Under the pieces are notes generated by a model. It was given only the letters and a program-made list of their open reading frames with translations. It was not told the origin of the DNA and made no database searches. Shown in pieces: positions 1 to 7,596 of a DNA stretch of 64,000 nt (its first letter is position 1; every line of letters starts with the position of its first letter). Position numbers and translations under genes: made by a program. The stretch spans positions 2,294,001-2,358,000 of the forward strand of contig JASGIS010000001.1 of assembly GCA_047601745.1 (NCBI GenBank), given 5' to 3'. This DNA is from JAKPAM01 sp047601745. GTDB lineage: Bacteria > Pseudomonadota > Gammaproteobacteria > Burkholderiales > Burkholderiaceae_E.

Positions 1-639
1 GCAGGGCGGGCATTCCGGGGTGGGCACCCGGTGCTGGCGCTGCCGTTCCGCGAGCGGCGTGTCCTTCCACGTCGCGCACCAGGCGGCGTCGCCCAGGATC
101 GCCTGCTTGTGCGACTCGGGCAGCTCCCACAGCACCTTGATTTCGAACGAATCGCGCACGCGCGAGTACTCGCAGCCGGTCTCGTCGCAGCCGCAGCCGG
201 CCGGGTGGACACTGACGGGGCGCGAGTAGCATTCGGCGTAGCGTACGGCGATGTAGACGATGGCGTCCTTTCCCACGTTGGACGGCATCTCGCCGATCGG
301 CGGGCACGGCCAGCGCGTGCTGCAGGGCGGCTGGCTGCTGCCGAGTTTCAGGTCGACGTCGACGCAGGTGTCGATCAGGATCTCGTCGCCGTGCGGCCCG
401 ACCACGTAGCCCGGGCAGACGCGCACCTGCCAGCCGGCGACGCCGGTCAGCGGTTCGACCGCGCAGCCGCACACCACGCCCCAGCCGTGCAGGTAGCGAT
501 TGTGGCGGCGCAGCTTCTCGCGGAAGTAATCCTGCTCGTCCTGCATGTCGTCCGCGCGCAGCAACTGGCGTGGGAAATAGCGCAGGCGCTCGAGCGGCGC
601 ATCACAGCAAACGCAGCAGACATCGGACATGTCGGACAT
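1..639 (-). CDS. eCIS cluster protein, YF-x-G-x-x-L / GREI domain (partial, paralogue 1)
   Basis: Partial gene running off the left edge; I translated it directly from the minus strand. It starts at ATG 639 behind an AGGAG ribosome site 6 bases away. After a Cys-rich start (CCVCCD) it has the same N-terminal domain as the genes at 666-2225 and 4305-5660: a YF motif, then a charged helix with EQDYF, then NRYLHGWGVVCGC, then a strand-rich part with a G-Y-V-V-G-P-x-G-D-E-I motif. The rest has many paired cysteines. Position beside baseplate and tail-protein-I genes suggests a structural or fibre-like part of the particle. Function is unknown and the C terminus is not visible. Confidence 0.8.
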   Translation of the reverse strand, partial: MSDMSDVCCVCCDAPLERLRYFPRQLLRADDMQDEQDYFREKLRRHNRYLHGWGVVCGCAVEPLTGVAGWQVRVCPGYVVGPHGDEILIDTCVDVDLKLGSSQPPCSTRWPCPPIGEMPSNVGKDAIVYIAVRYAECYSRPVSVHPAGCGCDETGCEYSRVRDSFEIKVLWELPESHKQAILGDAAWCATWKDTPLAERQRQHRVPTPECPPC

Positions 640-665
640 CGGATTCTCCTGAAATGGGGCCGCCT

Positions 666-2225
666 TCAGACGATCGTGAACGTGAAGGTGAAGTCGCCGC
701 CGGCGGCGCCGTCACCGGAAATCGCGCCGTCGGCAGGGGCGGTCGGCTCGCCGTCGAGCGCCTGGCCGGTCTCGTCGGCCAGGCCGGGCCGATCGGCGGC
801 GGTGTCGCTGCCGCGCAGCATCAACTGGTACGGACCCGCTGGCCACGGGGGCTGATCCTCCGAAGCGCTCGGCAACACGTCGAAGCGCACGGTGTCGGGC
901 GTCTCGATGGCCAGCGTGCCGGGCAGCCACGCCGGTTGCCCCCGCCTGGGCTTGAGCGCCAGGACGAGCACGTTGTGCGTCAGATAATCGGGGTCCTGCA
1001 AGCCGGCCGTGGTCGGGATGTGCGCGGTCTGCTCGAAGGGCGCGGTAAAGACGATGCGGATCGCGCTCACGAAGGTGCCGGCCTTGATCGTCACCGGGTC
1101 CAGCGGTGATTCGATGGATTGCACGACTTGTTCGCCGTCGTCGCGGCGCAGGAAGGTGATGCTTGCGACTCGCATCGGTGCGGGCGGCGGCGGTGGGGGC
1201 GTGTCGTCGTGACCGCAGCAGTCATCGATCTTCGCGGCCAGGCACAGGATCAGGTCCAGCAGGACGGCGTTGCTGTAGACGCGCGGCCGCACCGCGCAGG
1301 TCTCGACCGCGGTGATCTTGCCGTCATCGGCGCGCAGCAGCGCCAGCGGGACGCAAGCGTCGCCGTCGGGCGGTGCGCACCGGTCGTCGAACAGCTCGCA
1401 CATCATTCGGCGCCGGCTGTGGAATGCCGCGCTCGGCGCGGCCGACCGGTCGGGCGGCGACTGGGCGCTGCCGGCCTCGGGCGCGTGGGTAAGGACGCCG
1501 CCGGCGCTGTTGCCGTTGCCGTTGCCGCCGTTGCCGCCGTTGCCGCCATTGCCGTCGCCAGGACCGCTGCCGTTGCCCTCGCCCTTGGCGGCCGGCCAAA
1601 GGTTCGCGCACCAGTCGGGATCTCCCAGGATCGGCGCGCGGCCGTCGGTCACCTTCAGGCAGAACGACTCGACGACGGTACCGGCGACGCAGTGATCGCG
1701 CGTGTCGCAGTCGGAGACGAGCGCCGGCTCGTAGTCGGCGCGGCATTCCTTGTAGCAGAGCCACAGCGTCATGACCGTGGCCGGCCGGTCGCCGGTCGCC
1801 TGCGCGACCGCCGGCGGCGTGCCGGTGACCGGCGATTGCGGCGAGGGGGCGGGTGTCGGCTCGGAGGGCTGGCCGGGCGTCGGGCCGCGTGTTCGATCGG
1901 GGGCGGTGGTCGAACCGCCGCAGCAAGGGTCACCGGCGGCGAACGGGTCGATGCAGGCGCGCACCGGCACCACGATCTCGCGGCCCAGGCCGTCGATCGC
2001 GACGCCCGTCCCGACGCATACGCGGCCGTCGTCGATCGATACCTCGAGGCCGCACAGCACGCCCATGCCCAACGTGAGCCGGTTGAGCATCCATCGCTTG
2101 AGCTTGCCGTAGTCCTGTTCGAACTGGAAGTGCTGCACGTCCATGCGCTTGCCGTAGAAGTACTGGTTGCGGCGCGGAGCGGATAGCACGCGCAACAGTG
2201 CTTCGGCGTTGTCATAAGGGTTCAT
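666..2225 (-). CDS. eCIS cluster protein, GREI domain with Gly/Asn linker and Ig-like C terminus (paralogue 2)
   Basis: 519 residues. I chose ATG 2225 rather than the upstream in-frame ATG 2237 because GGAG lies at the right distance from it. Residues about 1-110 carry the domain shared with both neighbours (QYFYGKRMDV, EQDYGKLKRWMLNRLTLGMG, VLCGLEV, then GLGREIVVPV). Residues about 120-290 are Pro-rich and then Gly/Asn-rich, encoded by a visible GCC-GTT repeat. The last 160 residues look like a beta-sandwich (Ig-like) domain. It follows the NHL/tail-I gene by 16 bases in the same operon. A fibre or surface role is inference from position and the linker-plus-sandwich layout; no enzyme motif is seen. 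Confidence 0.8.
   Translation of the reverse strand: MNPYDNAEALLRVLSAPRRNQYFYGKRMDVQHFQFEQDYGKLKRWMLNRLTLGMGVLCGLEVSIDDGRVCVGTGVAIDGLGREIVVPVRACIDPFAAGDPCCGGSTTAPDRTRGPTPGQPSEPTPAPSPQSPVTGTPPAVAQATGDRPATVMTLWLCYKECRADYEPALVSDCDTRDHCVAGTVVESFCLKVTDGRAPILGDPDWCANLWPAAKGEGNGSGPGDGNGGNGGNGGNGNGNSAGGVLTHAPEAGSAQSPPDRSAAPSAAFHSRRRMMCELFDDRCAPPDGDACVPLALLRADDGKITAVETCAVRPRVYSNAVLLDLILCLAAKIDDCCGHDDTPPPPPPAPMRVASITFLRRDDGEQVVQSIESPLDPVTIKAGTFVSAIRIVFTAPFEQTAHIPTTAGLQDPDYLTHNVLVLALKPRRGQPAWLPGTLAIETPDTVRFDVLPSASEDQPPWPAGPYQLMLRGSDTAADRPGLADETGQALDGEPTAPADGAISGDGAAGGDFTFTFTIV
1507..1575. repeat. Short GTTGCC/GCC repeat inside coding sequence
   Basis: Run of near-identical 6-9 base units (GTTGCC, GCC) that encodes the Gly-Asn linker of the 666-2225 gene on the minus strand. 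It is prone to length change by slippage without breaking the frame. Confidence 0.7.
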
Positions 2226-2241
2226 GGCGATCTCCATCCGA

Positions 2242-4293
2242 TCAGTTCAGGATCAGCGTTCCGTCGATTCGTGCGTCGCCGACGCGCGCGACGTCCGTGG
2301 GAGGCAGGCGCGTGTCCACGCTCAGCGTGGCCGGGGCGAGTCGCCAGGCGGGCGGTTCGCCGCCGACGATCGTGTCGACGCCCACCACCGACTGCAGTCC
2401 CACGCGCATGTCGGGCTGTACGAGGCGCACGCGGTAGTCGGTATGCGCGGGTTTCTCGCGGTCGACGATTCGGCGCAGTTCCTGCAGCGTCGCCGGATCG
2501 TCGGCGCGGTAAGCGTCCACCACCACGCAGAAGCGCCATGCGGTCTCGGCGAACAGCGGCACACCGGCCTGGTACGAGGCCAGCGGTCCCGACGCGCCGA
2601 CTATCGCGCTGCCGATCGGTCCCGGACAGCAGGGGTCGGCCACTTCCTCGTCGGGCAGCACCATGCCGAACGGCGCCAGCGCGGGCAACCGCGTGTCGAA
2701 TCCCAGCCGCGAGGTCTGCCCCAGCACCCAGACCGCGCGCGACTCGAACTCCTCGACGATCGCCGGCCTGATCCCCGTGTGGCGCTGCACGAAGCCCGCG
2801 ATGGATTCCTTCGTGCCGCGGCGCGCGAACAGCATCACCGCGTCGTCGATCAGGCCGCGGCGCTCGTCGGCGGTGGCGATGCGCGGCAGCTCCAGCGCGA
2901 GCCATTGCGCGAGCCAGGGCAGCGTGGAGTTCGCGGCGAACGACGGATCGGCCACGCGCGCCATGTCGTCGAGCGCCTCCTCGACGGCGCCGAACTCTCC
3001 GCGCAGCTCGCTCAGCCAGCGCGAGAGCAGACCGGTCTGGTCATGGCGCCGGAAGGTCGCGGGGAGGTAGTCCAGCCAGTCCTCGGCAGCGGTGGCGGCG
3101 CGAGCCTGTCGCAGCACCGGCGAGGCGCCCGGGTCGCTGCTCGTCAGCGTGACGCGCAGCCACACGAAACGGCGTTCGAGTCCGGTCGGCGCGAGCGGTG
3201 CCAGCAGCGCGTCGGCACACGGCAGCGCGTGCCATGCGATGGGCGCCGGAGTGGCGGCGGCCTGCAGCGCGACTTCGACGATCACCTGCGTACCGGCCGG
3301 CGTATCGGCCTGGATCCAGGCGCGATCCCAAGCGCGCGCCTCGCCCGCGTCGAACGGGCCGGCGAGCAGCGATCCCTGCGGCACGTAGGCGAGATCCGCC
3401 GCGAAGCGGAACCAGGTCGCGCCGAGGTCGGGCTTGATCAACAGGCCGCCGTCCGCGTCGACGGCCAGCGCGGTGACCGGGCCTCGCCAGCCGGCGACGG
3501 TACCGATCACGGCCGCACCGTCGAACACCAGGATCATGCCGCTCGCGGCATCGGCCACGTAGCGGCGCGCGCCGTCGCAGGCCAGCGCGCCGGGCATCCA
3601 TCCGTCGGGTCCGGCCAGCGTGTCGACGAGCCGGCCTTGCGCGTCGAACACGAACACTTCGTCGACCGCGGTGTCGGCCAGCAGAACATGGTCGTCGGCG
3701 CCGACCGCGACGAACAGCGGCCGTACCAGGACGCCCGCGGCGAGCAGCGCCAGGCCGAAGGCCGTGTCGGCGATGCTGCCCGGCAGCAACCGGCGCGTAC
3801 CCGTCGCGTCGACCACCAGAACGCGCGCTCGCGAGTCGACGGCCACGCTCGCGACGGCGGGCAATCCGGGCAGCGCCAGGTGCGCCTCCAGTCGCGGGAA
3901 CGCCAGTTGCTGGACGCGGTCGTTGCCGCTGTCGGCCACCAGCAGGCCGTCGCGCGAGACGGCCAGGCCGCGCGGCGTGTCGAAATGGCCGGGCAGGTCG
4001 TCGGCCGTACCGGCACGTGGCAGTTCGCTGCGGGTGCCGCACAGGCCGTCGACGTAGAGGATCCGGTGGTGCGCGGTGTCCGCCACGAACACCGCGTCGC
4101 ACGGCCCGGCGGCGATGCCCGAGGCCTGGCGGACGTAGGGCGGCGCGGCGCCGCCATCGACCGCGCGGCCGTCGCTCGGGCCGGGCACGCGGGCCAGGCG
4201 CAGGTTGCCGTCGGCATCGGCTTCCAGCGCCGCGGGCGTACCGCACCAGTCGCGGCGGCTGCGCAGCAGCGCATGAGCGGTCGGATAGTCCAT
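2242..4293 (-). CDS. eCIS tail protein I fused to an NHL-type beta-propeller
   Basis: 683 residues from ATG 4293. Residues about 30-290 contain NHL-like propeller blades (DTAHHRILYVDG, RGLAVSRDGLLVADSGNDRV, HVLLADTAVDEVFVFDAQG). From about residue 430 there is a phage P2 gpI/TIGR02242-like tail domain (DWLDYLPATFRRHD, then LPWLAQWLALELP, then GTKESIAGFVQRHTG). Family knowledge: tail protein I sits at the baseplate and joins it to fibres. The propeller could act as a docking or adhesion module (inference). The gene begins 11 bases after the end of the 4305-5660 gene. The ribosome site is weak, so translation probably depends on coupling. Confidence 0.88.
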   Translation of the reverse strand: MDYPTAHALLRSRRDWCGTPAALEADADGNLRLARVPGPSDGRAVDGGAAPPYVRQASGIAAGPCDAVFVADTAHHRILYVDGLCGTRSELPRAGTADDLPGHFDTPRGLAVSRDGLLVADSGNDRVQQLAFPRLEAHLALPGLPAVASVAVDSRARVLVVDATGTRRLLPGSIADTAFGLALLAAGVLVRPLFVAVGADDHVLLADTAVDEVFVFDAQGRLVDTLAGPDGWMPGALACDGARRYVADAASGMILVFDGAAVIGTVAGWRGPVTALAVDADGGLLIKPDLGATWFRFAADLAYVPQGSLLAGPFDAGEARAWDRAWIQADTPAGTQVIVEVALQAAATPAPIAWHALPCADALLAPLAPTGLERRFVWLRVTLTSSDPGASPVLRQARAATAAEDWLDYLPATFRRHDQTGLLSRWLSELRGEFGAVEEALDDMARVADPSFAANSTLPWLAQWLALELPRIATADERRGLIDDAVMLFARRGTKESIAGFVQRHTGIRPAIVEEFESRAVWVLGQTSRLGFDTRLPALAPFGMVLPDEEVADPCCPGPIGSAIVGASGPLASYQAGVPLFAETAWRFCVVVDAYRADDPATLQELRRIVDREKPAHTDYRVRLVQPDMRVGLQSVVGVDTIVGGEPPAWRLAPATLSVDTRLPPTDVARVGDARIDGTLILN

Positions 4294-4304
4294 TTCGTGC
4301 CCGC

Positions 4305-5660
4305 CTAGGCGACGTAGAGGTTGTACTGCAGTTGGCCGCCCACGTCCGCGTCGTTGACGCGGAAGGACAGCGTATGAGGGCCCAGGCCGATCTCGATGCC
4401 CAGCTTGAGCAGGTCGATCTCGCCGGTACCGTCGGGCAGCGACAACGTCGCGCCGTTCATGCGTACGTCGCCCGGCGTGGGTTCCACGCGCCACAGCCCG
4501 GCCTGGCCTGGGATCGCCTCCAGTTGATCGCACACCTGCGCGGTGATCGGCTGGTCGTCGAGGAAGATCGTCAGGTCCTTGAACGTGGACAGCGCCGGTT
4601 TGTCGGTGCGCGAAGGCGCGCCCGTGAGGCCGGTCGATCGGGTTGCCCCGCTGATGTGGTGGTGATGGCTCCAGTCGGAGAGCTCGGTGGACAGCGTCAG
4701 GCCGGTCAGGCCGTGGGTATGTTTGCCGGCGAGCTGGATCGGGTTGTTGCCCTGGATGAAGTCGCCGTTGGTGCTGTTGACGTCGATGCCGCCCTTGACC
4801 TCGCCGTCGTCGACGATGAACGAGTGGGTATGCTCACCCTGCTCGTCGGTGGTGCCGCCGCTGGCCTGGTGGGCGTGGCGCAAGTCGAATTCGGTGTCTT
4901 GCGTGTCGAGCGCCAGGTCGTGGGCATGGCGGCCCGTCTCGCTGTAGAACAACGACGAGAACGTGCGGCCGCGCAGGTAGAGGGTCACCGATGCCGGGAA
5001 GCCGTCGATGATGTGGAACACCAGATCCTTGCGGTTCGCGTGGTCGATGTCCTTCTCGCCTTCGAGGCTCAGCGCGCGCACCGTCTGCGGCTTGGCCTGC
5101 ATCGCGTATCGGCGTACGCCGGACAGCACGCGCACGACGTCGCAGGTCTTCGAGAGCTCGAGCTGCGCGAGGACCACCTTGCCGCTGTCGTCGGCGGGTC
5201 GGGCATCGAGGAACTCGAACACCGGCTGGGCGACGACGCGCGTGGGCGCGCCCCAGGCCAGGTCGCCGCTGCAGGGCTTGCCCGCGGGCACCGTGCAGCC
5301 GCTTGTGACCACGTTCTGCCGCGCCTCGCGGTACGACACGACCAGCAGGTTGCCGAACACCACGCCGTTGCCGCTGGACGGCGTGCCCATCACCTGCACC
5401 GGCGTGTCGACGGGCACGAAGATCTCTCGCCCCTGATTGTCGAAGGCCAGGCCGCGGCCGACGATCACGCGGTGCGTGCTGGTGGGATCGGGCATGACTT
5501 CGAGGCCGCTGACGATGCCGCTCGAGTACAGCGAACGATTGAGCACCCGCCGCATGCCTATGTGGTGGCGCTGCTCGGTGCGCAGGTCGGCCGCGGCCAG
5601 GCGCTGGCCGTTGAAGTAGTTCAGGCGGTCCAGCGCGTCATCGATGGGCATGGCAGTCAT
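4305..5660 (-). CDS. eCIS cluster protein, GREI domain plus repeated His-x-His region (paralogue 3, fibre/needle candidate)
   Basis: 451 residues, ATG 5660 with AGGAG 9 bases upstream; it overlaps the preceding baseplate gene by 23 bases. Residues 1-110 are the domain shared with 1-639 and 666-2225 (NYFNGQRLAAADL, SGIVSGLEV, GREIFVP). Residues about 240-340 contain five His clusters: HAH 245-247, HAH 262-264, HTH 277-279, HTH 314-316 and HHHH 332-335, spaced in Gly/Asp/Asn-rich beta-like sequence. In phage T4 long tail fibre gp37, H-x-H motifs in an intertwined trimer bind iron along a needle; the same logic could apply here (inference). The last 90 residues look beta-rich. No separate Afp13-like fibre gene is visible in the window. 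Confidence 0.8.
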   Translation of the reverse strand: MTAMPIDDALDRLNYFNGQRLAAADLRTEQRHHIGMRRVLNRSLYSSGIVSGLEVMPDPTSTHRVIVGRGLAFDNQGREIFVPVDTPVQVMGTPSSGNGVVFGNLLVVSYREARQNVVTSGCTVPAGKPCSGDLAWGAPTRVVAQPVFEFLDARPADDSGKVVLAQLELSKTCDVVRVLSGVRRYAMQAKPQTVRALSLEGEKDIDHANRKDLVFHIIDGFPASVTLYLRGRTFSSLFYSETGRHAHDLALDTQDTEFDLRHAHQASGGTTDEQGEHTHSFIVDDGEVKGGIDVNSTNGDFIQGNNPIQLAGKHTHGLTGLTLSTELSDWSHHHHISGATRSTGLTGAPSRTDKPALSTFKDLTIFLDDQPITAQVCDQLEAIPGQAGLWRVEPTPGDVRMNGATLSLPDGTGEIDLLKLGIEIGLGPHTLSFRVNDADVGGQLQYNLYVA

Positions 5661-7596
5661 GGGCGAGACTCCTGGTGAGAGCGATCGGGACGTCGGCCCG
5701 GGCCCGCAGATCGTGCGAGCCGGGGCGGACCAGTTCATGGGTGCACAGTTCGACGTTGTTGCAACGCGGCCCGGCGTCGGCCGGCGTGCGCAGGCCGAAC
5801 GCGCCGACGCGCGCGACGCCGGGCGTGTCGGCGAGCAGCGCCATCACTTCGCTGCGGTAGACGGTGCGGCCGAACGGCCAGCCCTGGCCGGCCGGACCGC
5901 CGGTCAGCGGATCGAAGAAGGCGTCGATGCGCGCGGCGGCGGTGCGCAGCACGGCCGCCGCATCGGCGTCGCAGCTCAGGTGCAGCGTTGCCGAGACCGA
6001 TACGAGCCGGTAGCGTGGTGCGATCGCGCGGATCTCGCAGCTCACCAGTCGGCGCGGCTCGAGGTAGCGCTCCACCGCGGCCAGCAGCGCCGCGCTCGGC
6101 ATCGGCGCGGGCAGCGGGCATGGGGGAATCACGATCAGCGTGACGACGCCGGGCGCCGTCCAGCACGGCAGGCGCGGCGCCATGTTGGCAACGGCCCGCA
6201 CGCGCGCCACCGGCACGCCGGGAGCGGCGAGCGCGAGGTGCTCGATGTCGGCCAGCGTCACGGCCTTGTCGACCGTGTCGACCCGGTCGTACGCGCGCGC
6301 CCGGGACTGCGCGAGCGTTTCCGCCGGCGCGCCGCCGACTGCGGCGAACGGTTGGGACAGCGCCAGCGCCGGCGTCGCGGGCAGCGTGTCCAGCGTGTCC
6401 GCCGCGAGGTTGCCGGCACTGCCGCCACCGGTGCGCCATGCGGCGAGCAGGTCGAAGCCCGCGGGCAGCATCGCGCCGCGCAGGCCATTGCCGGAGACGA
6501 TCTCGCCGGTCTCGGGCGTGAAGCCGAACACGTGGTCGTGCGGGGCGGCGCGGTCCCAGTCGGAGGCCGCCTGCCAGTCGGTCTCGACATGGCCCGCGCC
6601 GTCGTCCAGGCGCAGCGTCAGGCTGCCCGGCACCACCGGCGCCTCGCGCAACGGGAACACCGCGCCGGCCTGGCCGCGCGACCTGCCGATCGAGCGCTCG
6701 GGGCGCGACAGCGCATGCTCGGCGCCCACCGCGTTGACGGCGACGTGCACGATACGCGGCGGGCATTCGAAGCGCCCGCCGACGATGCGGCAGCGGATGA
6801 AGTACTGCGGCCCCGGGCCCCCCGGCTGGTGGCCGATCGGTGCCTCGAAGCGCACGAAGCCGCTCAGGCTAAGTGCCCGCGTTTCGTCGACGACGCCGGC
6901 CAGCGGCTGCCACCTGTCGCCGCCGGTTCGGAACTCCCAGACCGTGCGTACCCGATAGTGCAGACGCCAATCGGGCCGCGGGCAGCCGGGGGCGGTGGCC
7001 GCCGCTTCCGCGATCAGTGCCGCGCGCACCGCCTCGTCGCCGCGCCAGCCGGCCGTCCACACGTATAGCGATAGCGTGCGTCCGGCCGCATCGAGCGGAA
7101 GGTCGAACCCGAGATACAGCGCGGCCTCGACGCGCGGCCGAGGCCCGAAGGCGTCGAAAGCGCTTCGCTGCGCATTGGCCGCGGTGTCGTCGACGTACGC
7201 CGTGCGCCCGGCGTACACGCTGATGAGCCGGGCAGGCGACGCGAACAGCGGCTCGGTGGTCTCGAAGAGCGGCTCCGCCCCCGCGGCGATGACGCTGCGC
7301 TCCGGCAGCACGACGCCGCCCGTGCCGCCGACGCTCACCACGGTGCGCGCCACCGCCAGGGGCTGCGGTTCGATGCCGACCAGACGCACGAACGTGCGCG
7401 CGCTTTCGTCGGATTCGCGATCGAAGCGGTAGATGTTCTGCTCGGCCATCCAGGCCATCAGTTCGATCAGCGTGATGCCCGGGTCGGAGGCGTTGTGGTC
7501 GGTCCAGTTCGACGCGAGGCGCGGCACCATGCCGCGGCCCTCGGCCACCAACTGGTCGAAAACGCGGTTGTCGAGGGACGGCTCAGGCAAGGGCAT
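5638..7596 (-). CDS. Putative baseplate assembly protein, Afp12-like
   Basis: 652 residues. The N terminus (LPEPSLDNRVFDQLVAEG, then NWTDHNASDPGITLIELMAW) is the hallmark of the TIGR02243-type baseplate family of contractile injection systems, related to phage baseplate J/gp6. Such proteins form wedge parts of the baseplate around the spike. It overlaps the upstream baseplate gene by 14 bases and the downstream gene by 23 bases, so the genes are probably translationally coupled. The C-terminal third carries the J-like mixed alpha/beta pattern (GVPVARVRAVANMAPR). I see no truncation. Confidence 0.9.
   Translation of the reverse strand: MPLPEPSLDNRVFDQLVAEGRGMVPRLASNWTDHNASDPGITLIELMAWMAEQNIYRFDRESDESARTFVRLVGIEPQPLAVARTVVSVGGTGGVVLPERSVIAAGAEPLFETTEPLFASPARLISVYAGRTAYVDDTAANAQRSAFDAFGPRPRVEAALYLGFDLPLDAAGRTLSLYVWTAGWRGDEAVRAALIAEAAATAPGCPRPDWRLHYRVRTVWEFRTGGDRWQPLAGVVDETRALSLSGFVRFEAPIGHQPGGPGPQYFIRCRIVGGRFECPPRIVHVAVNAVGAEHALSRPERSIGRSRGQAGAVFPLREAPVVPGSLTLRLDDGAGHVETDWQAASDWDRAAPHDHVFGFTPETGEIVSGNGLRGAMLPAGFDLLAAWRTGGGSAGNLAADTLDTLPATPALALSQPFAAVGGAPAETLAQSRARAYDRVDTVDKAVTLADIEHLALAAPGVPVARVRAVANMAPRLPCWTAPGVVTLIVIPPCPLPAPMPSAALLAAVERYLEPRRLVSCEIRAIAPRYRLVSVSATLHLSCDADAAAVLRTAAARIDAFFDPLTGGPAGQGWPFGRTVYRSEVMALLADTPGVARVGAFGLRTPADAGPRCNNVELCTHELVRPGSHDLRARADVPIALTRSLAHDCHAHR

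Noticed and set aside
2224..4308. 694-residue plus-strand frame opposite the NHL/tail-I gene
   Set aside because: Shadow of the minus-strand gene; low-complexity composition and no domain.
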